The notes under the pieces are model-generated. The model saw nothing but the letters and a program-made list of their open reading frames with translations. It was not told where the DNA came from and made no database searches. Shown here one piece after another: positions 13,732 through 27,000 of a DNA stretch of 64,000 nt (position 1 is its first letter; each line of letters begins with the position of its first letter). The DNA is from Neelides folsomi (Eukaryota; Arthropoda; Collembola; Neelipleona; Neelidae). A program made the position numbers and the translations under genes. The stretch covers positions 54,201 to 118,200 of the forward strand of contig JAQGBZ010000195.1 of the NCBI GenBank assembly GCA_034687125.1, given 5' to 3'.

Positions 13732-14260
13732 CAATTAGCTCAAATTAGTTACAACCCCCATGGATCCAAGATCCCTCCCTCGCTCCCTTAAGTTAGGAAA
13801 TAATACACGTCGGTAAAAGACGAGAGCACCAGATCGTCTCAAAATGGTTCGGCCCGTTGTATAATTTTAATTTTTCCGGCCCGGCTTGGTCCGGTTCGTT
13901 ATTCATATAAATTTAGGTATAAACTACGACCCGTCATATATTGTGTTGAGGCGTCTACCCGGCTAGGTCCGGATTGACCGAACAAACCTTGTGTCGAAAC
14001 GGCTGTTTTTCGACCAGGTCAAACATTATGCGCACATTTAGGACCTAACGAAGTAATAATGAGACTTGCCGGGTCTGCATGGACCTTTTTTTATTTCGTC
14101 CACATTTATAATGTTCGTGGGTTTGTTTATTATTATTATTATTGTTTATTTATTTATTTATATACAACATTTATTTATTATTTATTTATTTACTAATTTA
14201 ATTCAACGAAAGCATTTATAAAGTGCATAAAATCATAATGAAAAATAAAAGCGACCTTGA
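13732..14260 (+). promoter_or_regulatory. CDK4/6 3' UTR with AU-rich element and poly(A) signal
   Basis: After the stop codon comes about 400 nt of mixed-composition sequence. Then a dense cluster of overlapping ATTTA pentamers (about 14143-14194) lies about 50 nt before an AATAAA at 14244-14249. This layout resembles class II AU-rich elements that destabilise cell-cycle mRNAs. It could also be simple AT microsatellite sequence. The 3' end is inferred from the hexamer only. Confidence 0.4.
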
Positions 14261-14667
14261 TTCTAATAAAATTTGATAAATATTGTCGAAATAATTTGAG
14301 TTCTTTGTGTTTTTTACAATTATTATTTTCATAAATGCATGCTTTAATTATTATTTAAAATTAACAATTATTTTTAATTTGAACTAATTACATAAGAGAA
14401 GGATCAGATTTAATAAGGCAATAACATATAAAAGCCATAAGGTATTTCATCATCTCACAATAATTTGCATTTTGAAATTTACCCGTGTCTATAGAAAACT
14501 GATGTTATATTGCAACATTTAATTTTACTTGCTTCATCGTAAACAACACCTCTTGTCATTCACGTAATTTTTTTCCCTGATTCGGACGCACTTTCTCCCT
14601 CTCTTCCAACAACTTCCTCCCCTCTTCTAAATTTTCAAGTGATTCGTGACCTTTGACCTCAGTCAGG

Positions 14668-15655
14668 ATGTGCGGCGGTGGCGTAAGTTTTTACAACTTT
14701 CCGCCCAATCTTCATTTTCTTCCTATTCCTCATTTTCGGAAATTTCCCCACTTTCATTTTCTCTTTTCCTTAAACTTAATTTTTCTTTTTCAACAGTGTG
14801 GATCTGGATGCGGCTGTGGCTGCTGTCGGCCTTGCTGCGGCTGTTGCTGTCGTCCCACTCTCTGTGGCTGCAGGTGCGGATGCTGCGGATGCAGGTTGGT
14901 TATTATTTTCAATCAAATGTTACATTTTCCGATTGATTAAATCAAAAGTGAAAATGATTTTCTCATCTTTTCTTTTTCAGGTGCTGTCCAAGTCCCTGTT
15001 GCCCTCCCCGTTGCTGCTATCTCCAGAAGTGTGGTTGTGGCTGTGGCTGCAGTTGTTGCTCCCCTTGCTGCAGACCCATCGTCCTAACCTACAGATGTGG
15101 TAAATGATTTTTTTTATTTCAGGAGACAATGTCGCCAAATTCTTTGCTGTCGTCCTCCTTGGTCCACGTCTCGATCCAGAATGACAACTTTCGATTCGAA
15201 ATGTCCCCGCTCAATGCCTACACTTCCGGCAAAGTGATCTTTTGTTCCTTTTTTCATTTTCATTCTCCAAATCGCAACAACAAACTTTGACCCCTGAATT
15301 GTCATTCTGGAAAGAGGCGTGAGTTTTTTCCCCAGTCATGTTCACACACTTGGGTTCGCTCTTTTTCATGGTTTTTGTTCGTTGTTGCGATTTGCTTCTA
15401 AATCGCGACAACTTACTAACCATTTCAATTTCAATTAGATACGAAAGTTGGGTAAATTGTCTTGAAAGTCTCGGGCCGAAGGTTGACTCCAACATTTGTG
15501 GATCGCGTTTGTCCTCACGAATTGAAAATATGGGGTTCGGAATCATGGGTGTGAATGGTAGTGTGAACATGTCTTGGAGTTTCTTCAGTTTTCTCGAAAA
15601 TCCTGTAGTTTCCTTTTTACTTAATTTTGATTTTCTTTCAGGCTGTTGCTGCTAA
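14668..15655 (+). CDS. 81-residue ultra-cysteine-rich protein with micro-exons
   Basis: Four-exon model: 14668-14682 (15 nt, MCGGG), 14797-14894, 14981-15099 and 15642-15655 (14 nt, ends G-CCC-stop). The total is 246 nt. All junctions are GT...AG and in phase, and every exon keeps the same Cys/Gly/Pro pattern (CGCGCC, RPCC, CGCC, SPCC), which is the main support for the model. About 35 of 81 residues are Cys. There is no signal peptide, so it is probably cytosolic and either metal-binding or disulfide-crosslinked. The composition recalls the Cys-Gly-Pro sperm-tail proteins (Mst84D/Mst87F type) of flies, but this is resemblance only. A second in-phase acceptor at 15122 would give a different, Cys-free tail of about 20 residues, and reading through the exon 3 donor ends at once (RCGK-stop). 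I do not recognise an orthologue. Confidence 0.65.
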
Positions 15656-16226
15656 GTTTATGTTGATGATCATCTCAAGCTGACGGACCAATCCACTGCT
15701 GACTTCTCCCGAATTTCATTTTTCTTTTCCTGGCTCACAAAATAATCTGTCTTCTTTTCTATCCACCTTCTTAATAATGCCAATAATCCTGTAAAAAATT
15801 TAAACTCATAAATAAACGTGAAATCAAAACGATAAACTTTTGTTAATTTTTCTTTTTCATTTATAGTTAACTTGTTCATTTTCTAGAAAATTGAAAAGTA
15901 AGGGTCAAAGGTCATTGCATATTTAGTATATTTTAAGTTAGATAGAAAGTTCAAAATTCACTTAGATAGTTCTTTCATTTTCATTAAAACTTGCATATAC
16001 ACCAATTTGTAAACATTTTACGAGAGAAAAGGAGACAAAGAAAATCTTTGGGGCATTATCATGCATTAAAGCAAAAGTTATATCTTGCCAGAATATAAAA
16101 ATTATTTCAAAATTTTCATTTCATATTTCATTGAATGAAGTTCATTCATTAAAACCTTAATCTTTAATTCAAGTTTAATTTGTAATTTTTTGTTATGTCT
16201 ATTAAATAATAGTTAATTATAAAACA
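15656..16226. other. Intergenic, cysteine-rich gene to MRPL2
   Basis: AT-rich spacer with no supported exon. It should contain the 3' end of the cysteine-rich gene and the promoter of MRPL2. I see no clear TATA element or repeat. Confidence 0.5.
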
Positions 16227-17565
16227 ATGTCAATTCTCGGTAAAACTTTTACCAGTTTTACCAGTAGTCTAAATAATCTTCTGACTCGGGATGGAAAGAA
16301 AATCCTCAGCTTTGCTCAAGTCCGGTTCAGATTCCGAGACATCGAAGTTCCGAAACCAGGAAAAGGCAACTATTTCCGCCGAAGAATCCACTACCAAGAA
16401 AAATACACCATTAAGCAGTTAAAAACAACCAATTTGGCAGGAAGAGACCCCAAAACAGGTGGATAAAAAATCTTACCCTTTTATTTTTGAAATTATCGAA
16501 TCCTGAAAATGGTTTTCTGTATTCTTCGTTATTTAAAGATTTCTTATTCATTATGTAGGTCGAGTTGTTGTTGGGACCTTAGGAGGAGGAATCAAATGGC
16601 CATTCCTTTGGGTCGACCATAAGAGAAAAGCCCCAGGCCCCAATGAGCCTTTACTTGAAAGGGTAACTACTTTTTATTTGCACTTAAATGATATTTATAA
16701 AATTTGAATTTATAATTTAAAGCTGCCCTTAAGTCAACTAATGATTTATAAAATGTATTATAATTTTCAAAGGTTATCGAAGTCATGCCTGAACCTAATA
16801 GAAGTAGTCATGTTGCTCTCGTCGGACATGGGGACAAGCTTCGATACATTTTAGCGACGGAAAATATGAAGAGAGGAGATATGATCGTAACTTCGACTGA
16901 AATCACAAGAAATGCCGGTAAGGAATTATGTTTGTGAACAAGGAGTGTAGATTATTAATTTAATAAGATAAATTTATTTAATTTAGTTGCGATTTAATTT
17001 TTGTATTTGTTAGTTCGCCCGAATGAAGGAGACTCTTATCCACTTGGATCTCTTCCTATGGGCATTCTGGTCTGTTGTGTCGAAAAGTATGCAGGACATG
17101 GAGCATTTTTTGCAAGAGCTGCCGGAACTTATTGTACAACGATGAGGAAAATTGGAAATCGAGTCATTTTACAGATGCCTGACAAGAAGAGTGAATTTTC
17201 GCTACATCAAGAATGCATGGCAGTTGTCGGTGTGTAGAGAAACATTATTTTTAAGACTTGATTATTTATTTGACTACTGTATTGTATTTTAATATATTTA
17301 TAATATATATAATATATATTAATAAATTGTTTTAATGTTAGGGCGGATTTCAAACAAAATCCACGCTAGCATCCCAATTGGAAGTGCCTGGCGTCTTCGA
17401 CATCTTGGTTATCGTCCCAGGTCAGGTCTTTGGCAAAGGAAAACTGGTAAACATGGAAGAAAAATTCGTGCTCCTCCTCCTGTTAAAGATTTTGATGTAC
17501 CACCAATACCACGTGAACCTTTTTATAAATTAACTCTAGAAAACAAACCTTTTCATTTACCGTAA
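16227..17565 (+). CDS. MRPL2: Mitochondrial large ribosomal subunit protein uL2m
   Basis: Nuclear-encoded component of the mitochondrial ribosome, near the peptidyl-transferase centre. Five exons (16227-16458, 16559-16662, 16773-16917, 17014-17229, 17342-17565) give 921 nt, or 306 residues. The basic N-terminus lacks acidic residues for the first 20 positions, which fits mitochondrial import. The uL2 core is recognisable: KTTNLAGRDPKTGGR, GGGIKW, the OB-fold segment (VALVGHGDKLRYILA, GDMIVTS), YPLGSLPMG, GHGAFFARAAGTYCTTMRK (the uL2 'ARAAGT' signature), and a basic C-terminus (RPRSGLWQRKTGKHGRKIR). An AATAAA lies at 17672-17677, about 107 nt after the stop. The gene converges on the UNC13-family gene. 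Confidence 0.95.
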
Positions 17566-18038
17566 TTGGAATAATTCTACGAGTGAGCCTTTATTTTATT
17601 GATGCTTATTAAATGTTATAGTCTTAACATTAATATACTGAACATATTGGATTATGTATTATTACATATACAATAAACCCCAGATACGTTTTGTCTTTAT
17701 TCATTTAAAGTCTCATAATTCTCAATTTATACATTTAGATTATGGATTAATGTAAATTTTTATAGATATTAAGTCAATCAAAAGTTGCATAACTTAATCA
17801 ATTATTTTTAAAAGAATTATCAAATCAATAATTTATTTTAACATTTTAAATCAAAACATTCGTTAAAGCTTTTATTTAAAGCAACAAGTTTATATCTCAA
17901 TCAGGATTAGTATTTTTATGTAATCCAGATCGCATATCGATACATTTTAGTTAATTTGTGCATCTTATTGTAAAAACCAATTAACTTTATAGTATCTATA
18001 AATTTTCAATTATCCTGAACATGATAAGCTATTGCATT
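17566..18038. other. Convergent 3' spacer between MRPL2 and the UNC13-family gene
   Basis: 473 bp of AT-rich DNA between two stop codons facing each other. It holds the MRPL2 poly(A) hexamer on the + strand. No other feature seen. Confidence 0.6.
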
Positions 18039-21000
18039 TTATATAGGATTTTGCACTCCAAGCATCTTTTGTCGCTCTTTCTTGGCGAATTCGAAAGCTC
18101 CTTTGTCCCACTGCCGATTTTCGAGAGTTTGTAAGATAATTGAGTTTGCTTGGTTTGGCTTCGTTAGACTCAAGTTCACTTGCGGCAAATCAGTCAATTT
18201 AGCGTCAGAAGGCGTGAATGGAACCGAGTCAAGTGGGACAAAAACTTCTCCGATAAAATCGTTGCGCCCAAATAAATCGTGGTCTTTTAAGCTGAACATA
18301 ATCAGGCCACCATGGGACATTTCCAATGGGCTGATTAATCTAAAATAAAATTAATCTCATTTTAAAATATTTACAATATTTAAATCTTAATTCATTAATT
18401 TAATAGACATTTTTAAAACTTACATGGAAAAGGTTTCATCAAAGAGCGGAAACAAAGTCTTTTTCTTCACTTTAGTCTTCAACTTTGGAGAATTAGGAAA
18501 GAATTCGTCAGGAATGAGTTTGATCTTCACAAATGGATCACATTGTCCATTTGCATCAGAAGACTTGAGGTTTCTTGCATTTAGAATCTCAATCCGGAGT
18601 GTGTGAATGTCTTCGCAATATTGTGCCCTTATTGTAAGCATCCCATTTTCACCAGGTTTGTTCACCTTTTTCTGTTCCTCATATCTCTCTTGGGAGTATT
18701 TAAGAATTAAGTCTTTTGTGTAGGCTCCGTGGAGTTGAACGAGAGATTTGATTTTCCTCATCCTCGCATTTTCAATACTTTCAGGAATTCCGTCAGGATA
18801 GAAAAAGTTCATGAGGATTTGTAGCATATTGTGGATTTGGTTGAAAAAATTTGGCGGTCGCCGTTTCTATTAAAGGTTATTTATTTAATAATTATGAAAG
18901 ATAAAGCTTAGAATATTAAAGATGTAAAATTGCTTCTTGTGTCAAAAAAATCACCTCAATATTTGTGTGTACGAGATCCTCAAGTGCGGTGGAAGTGTAG
19001 TCCCAAATGATATCAAGAATCCTGTTAAAACTAACTGGAGTCATTTTGTTCTTCAGCTTAATCAAGTTGTTGTCCAAATATTTAATGGCTTTGTCCATCC
19101 CCGCATTCTCATCATCTATTTCGCAACCTTCTAATAAGAGCCGAAAGATGATAGGTTTAATCTGTGGAATCAAAGCAATTGTAAAATTTCTTGGATCTAC
19201 AATTTTAATATGGCATTTATTATATTATTTAAAATTTGACAAATATTGATTGGTGTTTTTTATAAGTCGAGATTAATTAAAACCTTCAATCCAACTTTAT
19301 CCAGAATTTCAAAAATCTTATTGTTGATGTTTTCAGTTGCATTTTCCACGACCGTATTGAGAGTTCTCCTGCATTGCGCTCCAATAAGTTCTCCCTTCTT
19401 TTCACTAAGCTGGTTCAAGATTGATTCTTTTCCAAGGTTCTCACTAATTGGCGCCATTGACATCCAAACGTGTTCGACGTTGTTGATTGCCAAGCAGAGC
19501 TGTAAAGTAGTTAGACGAAAAGGCGTTAAAAAGTTATAGGTAATTTATAATGGAAATCATTCTCAATTGATCAATTTACTTCATCCGAGATTTCATATTT
19601 GTCTCCTCCTTTCCTCTCGAACTCTTCAACCCTGCTGCACATTAGTTCCGCATAATAAATCGTACACCGACATAAATCCTAAAAATTCGTAGCTAATGTA
19701 AGATATTTACTACAAATGGAAATTGTTTAAATTTTCTATACATAAATAAGATTATTTTAGTAATTTAAATAATTGCGAGCTTGACAATTGACAATAAGCT
19801 TAGAGAACATTTACATAGTGGATACTGTACATAATTAATGAGTCAGAGATAATCGGTTCTCAGCATGAAGTTGAAGGAGCGTTTTATGTTTTAGTTAATT
19901 TAACATTTTGTAAGAAAACAGGATATGGATAATGTTGAACTTACATCAAGAATTTTGGCAATGAAAGTATAAGACCCCTCCACTTCTGGCCATGCAAGTT
20001 GATTCCAAAATATTTGGATCTGGAAAATGGTAATGAGCACGAGTTATTTTCTTACTGACGTTGAAAGATGCTGAGTGTGTAGCATGTTAACTATTACTAA
20101 TCCTGACCTGGTGAAATATATGAGCCGTGTCGACAGCGGAAGAGCTGATCTGAACAAAGTTGTCAATCGGCTTGAGGTTGTCGATCTGTACAGCTTTCTT
20201 GATTCGGTTCATAGCTTTGTACCATGCTATGTCAAGCCATTGGGCCACGCTTGAGTGGAACCAGTTATTGTAAACTCCGAATATATACAAGTCTTCCTTT
20301 GAGCTCAGCTCGCGAGACAACCTTTGGTAATGGAATATCTATTACCCTCCATAAATTCATTCCCCCCTTAATTTGCGTATGAATTTGAGAATTTCTTACT
20401 CGGCGAATTGTTTGGCTGCCAAATAGAGCTCGAAAAGATTCGTCCCGACTGACACATCTTTCTCTTGACAGGAGTCAACATCGGAATCTTTCAAGTCTAA
20501 TGGCTTCAAATGTCGAGATAACTCCTCTACCAGCGGCTTGATCAACTCCCCATACTTGACAAGAAACAAAGTTCATTTATCTATTCTCTCCTCAATTATT
20601 AAATTATTATAATTACCGATAAATTTTTACTTTTCTTTTATCTATTATAGTTATTTCTAAAATTATTAATTTGAAATTAATTTAAAATGTAAATAAATGG
20701 CGTAAAAAGTAATAATAATATTATTATTTAATTAAAATATTTTTCTAAAAAATAAAACTTTACCTTTTCATCATAAACACGATAGGTAATGTCAAAGTAG
20801 TTTATTCCAAGTAATCTGTAATACATTGTAAAAATTAAAATTTATCACAAATAGGTAAAATATTAGAACCTTAGAACTTCTATTGTTCCATCTCGATTCT
20901 CGAGATTGATTACGATCATGAACAATTTATGTTTATAAAAGCTATACTCTATACTACATACAGACTACATTTTAGTATTATAGATACAGGTATATATGGT

Positions 21001-24000
21001 AGAGTACTTTACAAAAACCCAGTACTTATTATTGTAGTACACAAAAATTTAATTTTCGTATTATAATGTAACAATAATGTTAGGTTAATAAAGTTAAATT
21101 AGCCAAGGTTTTCTCTATTCACTAAATGTGCTGTTACAGTTTGAGTTGACTTAATTGATGTAAAATTCAGTGCCAATGTCAAAGTCGAGTTCGGGGTATC
21201 AGTCAATAGTTCCTTAATTAACAGTATGATTGTTCATATAAAGTATGTAACATATCTATCTTAACATTTTTCATTCACGCCAATAGAAATTACAAAAACG
21301 TATGTATGTAGAGTAAGCTGTCAATCTTTGTTAGGATTTGAGAGTTAGAGTGAAAAGCTATTTGGGACTATGAGTCAAATACATTCTGATTTTTAAGCTA
21401 AACTCCATGCAAAATACTTTACTTTGTATTAATTGCTCTCTAAAATGCTTATATGTCACTATGTCAATTAATGTGATCAAAGAAATCTAATCTCAATCAA
21501 AGTGGTCGGGATGCTCTAAAGCGGACGTCAACTATGTTTAGTCATTGTAAATTAAAGATATAGGAAATGCGTAAAAGTAACTCACTCTTTAAAAACACTG
21601 TGAAGAATTTCAAGGCCCTTCCTGGAGTCTGCAATGAGCAACTGCCCAATTCTGATTAAACTTTCGATCCCCTCTTCATTCGACTTTAACTCTCCCTGAT
21701 GAATACTTGAAAATCTGGAAATAACAAGGAAGTTGCAATTTCTCAATTTACAAAACTACCTGAAATTGGCCCAAAAAAGTATGTAACTTACAGCTCATGA
21801 GCTCCGCGACAAATTGCATCTTCAGTTCTATCAGTAATGAAATCAGCCGTAACTTTCGATTCAATTTCTTTCCCTGTTCTTACGCGCTTCTTAAGATAGG
21901 TTTTGATCAGTTCGAGGGTCCTGCAATTAAATTAAATTGAGTAAATGAGTATAGCTATCTTGTTAACTTGAAACATTGTTGTTTGTATTAGAATCTTATT
22001 TAATTTGAATGTATCGAACTTTGTAAAAAATGTTTACTTTAACATATAGTAGATTTGAGAAGTCGAGCCAGAATTGGTCAGAAAACATTGATGAATATTT
22101 CTGAAAAAGTTTGTAAAGTTCTCCACGAGCTTTTCCGTCAAAAACCAAAACTTCTTTGACTAAAAAATCAAACATTTGAAAAATAAACAATAGAACTACA
22201 AAAATAAATAGATGTAATATGCACAAGTTAATTTTAAAATCTTGTTTAAAAATCTTATAGCTAAATATTCATTTACTTCGTCATCATTGATCGCCTGAAG
22301 CTCCAAGTGTTCATTAATGGACTCAAAAATGGGTGGGAAGAGTTTGGCATTCAGCGGGTGATCACATTGGACTCGAGAGAAAACGAGCCATTTAGCCAAG
22401 TCAATGTCTTTAGGAGTCAATCCCCCCTGCCATTGGATTTGTCTCAAGATTGTCTCCGAGTTCTTGGTAAAAGTTCCATCCCACACGTGAGGGTCGATGG
22501 ATTCTTCAAACAGTTCGTGGACAAGGATGAGATGAAGAACGTGGCGATATTCCTGGGCTGCTACTTTCTTTTCTTTCTCTGCTCCCAATGCCATTCTCAA
22601 ATGGATTTCTCCCTTTTTCTTATGGCCATTTCCATTGCGAGACTCAAGCGGAAACCAAGAGTCAAATCCATCAGGAGGAATGTTCTATTTAATTCATGTG
22701 AACATGTTAAACACTGTTAAACATCTTGAATGACAAGGTTAAAAGAGGAAAAGAAATGGAATACTTTAATGGGGATTTTGAGGCAGCCGAGGAACTCGTG
22801 AGTTTTTTTCCCGGTTGAAGCCGTCAAGGCAATTTCCTTCATGAGGATTCGAAGACCTCGGGTTGATTTGACTTCGCCGAATCTTTTCATTTTGTCTTGC
22901 AAAGTTTCAATTGGATCATAATCCCTATTTAAATATAAAAAATCTGTTTAAAGTTTATATTATTTAATACCGGTGACATTTTATTATTGAAATTGAATTA
23001 TTACATTTTTAGTCTATTTCATCAGTTGTTTATTTGTGTTTAAATTTAAAAATTTAATCTTTTAACTTTTTAATTATTAGTAGAATGTACGAGAATCAGA
23101 AAAGAGATGATTATAAAGTGCTTACCAAATCTCAATATAAAGATGTTCCTCTTGTGGATTTGTAATAGGGCTAAAAATTAAAGTATTAAAGTCAAATGAT
23201 TTCAATTAGTAAATGAAGTTCAAGGCTATGAATGCATTAGGGAACTTACAAGTAGAAATATTCTCGCCAGACAGGGTCAAGAGTTTCTGGCTTCATCGAA
23301 GTGTTGTGCTTTGTTTGGTTTCTCACATACAATGTGCAAAATGGATCACTCAGTCCTTAACGTAAAACACATGTAGTATTCTACCTCAATTTCCATTAAT
23401 TTAATGGAATGCAATTTTTAGATAAATAAACAAATTGATGAAAACCTTACCATTCATATCTTTCCCTTTTAAACCTTTGGCTTCGACCACTTCCAAATTT
23501 AAAACCAATGGTGGAGCCTGTTAAGTTTCAAAAATCATTAAAATTACTTTTAAATACTGTATTTGCCTAAATAATATTTATCCTAAGTTTATTTTGAGGA
23601 TTAGGTAAATTACAATTAACAGATATGCAATTTTCAAGGAAGTCTAAAACAGATGTAAAAAGCTTTTGGCACACTTCTCAAGAAGTTTAATTACAACAAG
23701 GACATCAGGATATTTAAGATGGCATAATTGCTCACAGAGAATGTAGGAAACTTTGCAATGTTAAATGTTGATTGAACTTTACTAGTTGGAAATCTCAAAT
23801 TATTTTACATAAACGTTATTGGCTTGTGGCTTCATATTACTATAATGTTAAGATTTTTATATTCAAACTTATTTATTATGCAAAAAGACAATTCCCGATG
23901 AGACAAATTAATTTTCTGACAAGACACCTTTAAATCGTTGTTTTGTCAGCGTCATCCATAACACATTATGTGATACAAATGGAGATGAATTAAATTCACA

Positions 24001-27000
24001 GCGTTTAATCAAGTTATGCAAATTCTCAACTCACCTCTTTCTCTCTGGCTGACTGGAGAAGCTTCTGATGTTTATCATTGTCAACCCGGAAAATGTGTTG
24101 CAAATGAACAATGAGTTTTTCTGATTCTGACTGTTCTCTTGATATCATTGTATGGAGAAGAGAAGTCAACACTTCTTTGTACAGATCGTCCGCCTATATC
24201 CATAAGACCAAACACGTGTGTAAATTAATCTCAAATGATTTAAAAAAACATTCATGTGATGATTTAATTTTACATGCACAATTGACTCTGAAAAAATAGT
24301 AAAAAACGGAACTCTTCTTTCAGAAGCCTCTTCCGAATCCGCTCTTTTCAAAGCTAAGGCTTTTCTGTGTACTCTCATTCGACTCATTTTGAATCAGTTA
24401 ATTATTTTTTAAATTATTCTATTATTTAATTATTATTTTATTGAAACAAATCGCAAAAATAATTAAGATTTCTCACATCACAGTTTGAGTTATAAATAAA
24501 AAATTTGCAAATTATAATAACTGCTATTTACTAAAATAATAATTAGAGTAGCTAGATAAGTTTTAAGCTTTAGGTAAGAAAGGAAGGGAAGACGCAATAA
24601 GTCACTAGGCTTTTGAGTATATTATAAATACATATATTTATATTGGGAGTAAAAGTGAATAAAAATACGGGTCCTCTGTTCAAGTCATGACTGCGGGAGG
24701 AAATTGACGTTAGCCAAGTGTTATTTAGGAGAGAAGACAAGAGGCGGCTTTGGGTCTAATAATAGCGAGCCTCAGAATTGCATTGAGGTTGGGCCGGACT
24801 GAAGTTGAAGATTAAAGCCTTCACTTCCACTTAACCGAAGGCTCCCTAATACAGTTAATGTTATCAACATGCGAAGGAGTTGAAGGGCTTTATATAATCT
24901 CCAGTGCATCTCATGTACGTATTTACATTGAAAATGATCCAACTGCCCTCGGTCAATTAAAGTAATGAAAAGGAATGGAGATTCTCCTTACATTCCATCC
25001 TCCCAAAGTTGGCCACAATTGGTTGGCAAGTTGGCTGTCGACGGCATCTGGGTGGAATTGAAACTCTTCAATCGTCTTCCTCTCGCTCTTCTCATACTGA
25101 ATCCGGATGGAGGAGAAACGCTCAAAGAAACTGTCATCTGGATCGTTTATCTCACTGAAAGGAAACATAATCTCAATTACAACAATATGAATTGCTCAGT
25201 TATTCAATAGCTGGTTTTTCTAACATACAATCAATTTCACTTCCTATATTAATAATATGCTTCAATTCAATCGAATCTTTGTTAATAAATTTATTCTAAT
25301 AATTATATAATAAAAGCTACTTATTGAGAAGGCCTCAACGAACCTTTTATTTTTATGAAGAAAGTAATAATGTTGTGCTATAGCACAAAGCAATTCTGCG
25401 TGATACATTTAATCTCTTGTGTACTTGATATTAAGAACTCTGATTTATGTGAAAATTAATTATTAATATTGAACTTTAGATCTTTTTTATCAAAGTTAAT
25501 TGCAAACAATCAAGGCAAGAGTCAAATGATTAATGAAGTAGCCGATGGTTTAATGTAGAATAAATAATGTATTAATAATCTATAGACAAAATCACGACGA
25601 CAATGCTTCCGGAGGATAATCAAAGCTCCTGTCATGTTGAATAAATACATTATGTATAATCAATGCTAAAATAATATTAAGAATTTGGTAATTTGTATGG
25701 ATGATCACGTCTATGAAATAATAGAATAATTAATGATAGAGAAGATAATGTCGGGTTTTCTTAACTTATCGTTAAATATGTCCATTTCATTTTAATGTTT
25801 TATTAAACAATTTGTTTACACCTTTATATTAAATAAAAAGTTATTATTTATAGACATACACACTAAAATATACATATAATGATATATCTATCCTACATAG
25901 GATGAAAACATCATGGGCAGAATTAAGTAACATGACTTTCAACGAAAAAATGGATTAGCATGAACGTGAACTTGAAAATTTTATTTAGGCGTTATTTTGC
26001 ATTTTAATAAAAAGTCCCGTAAATAATAATATCAAGACAATCGGCGCTCTATTATGGTACAGAAGCATTGTGATATAATATATCACAATGCTCCTGTTTA
26101 AAACATTTAACAGAATCTGCGAATAGCGTCAATGTAAGTATGTCTATAATGTTAATTATTTAATGTAATACAAAGATTAATTAAGAGATGATAATAAAAT
26201 TGATGCATAAATAACCCCATAATGAAATTATTGACTAGTAATTTAATAGGTTTTGATGTTAATTATATTTTGTTATATCTGTAATATATTTTTGTCATTC
26301 ATAAATGTAAAAAAAGTAAAAAAAAAATATGGATGGGTTTGCCCTTCATTAACTTAAAATTAAATGAGTTAATTGGTCGTGAGATCGTGGCAAAATGTAA
26401 ATAAGTTTAGAGTGAAAGTTCCTTTTAAGATCCCTGATCGAAGATGAAAAGCATTTTTAAATTAAAATTCAAAGAGTAACAAGTTATTGACCATTAAAAT
26501 CCTGTTTAGAATGCTAATTTTCCCATTCCAAACTTTTGCTCTTTATTTTTACTGCACGTAAAATGATAATGAGTTTGAAGCTCCAGTTTCGCTTTTAATT
26601 ATTATTATTTAACAATGTCACTTTTATGATGATTTACAAAACTGTCATTCGATCATTTTATGGGATAATGGTAATCCAATCTGCACAATTTCATTCTCTC
26701 ATAATGATTATTCAAGAGGATAGGAAAATACTTTCACTTGGTTTATTATGCAAAATATGAGTTGAATCATTTTATCGTTTTAAATATTCTATCAATTAAA
26801 ATTTTAAAAAAGAAAAGTTTTCACCCCTGACTTCCTTCCGCAAGTGCTTTGAGTAGCAAATTATTGCGATTTTTTCTTCTAACCCTTGGCGGCCGATTTC
26901 TCTTCGGTGCATTTGGGGCATAAGGCCGGCACTCTTGAAAATTATTCACATTATTCACACAATTCACATTATTGACAACTTTGCTCACAACGTTCCTCTC

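Noticed and set aside
15338-15655. ORF of 105 codons ending in GCCC
   Set aside because: Only its last few codons coincide with the final micro-exon of the cysteine-rich gene; the rest is intron 3 read through and lacks the Cys pattern.
19162-19196. Upstream acceptor for UNC13-family exon 18955-19161
   Set aside because: Using the AG at 19197 puts the exon out of phase and brings a stop. The AG before ATTAAACC (19161) keeps the frame and the total length.
22196-22226. Tail of the long - strand ORF past the UNC13-family exon 7 donor
   Set aside because: Reads past the GT donor into intron; the next exon joins in a different frame giving FWFLTEKLVE, which fits the family.
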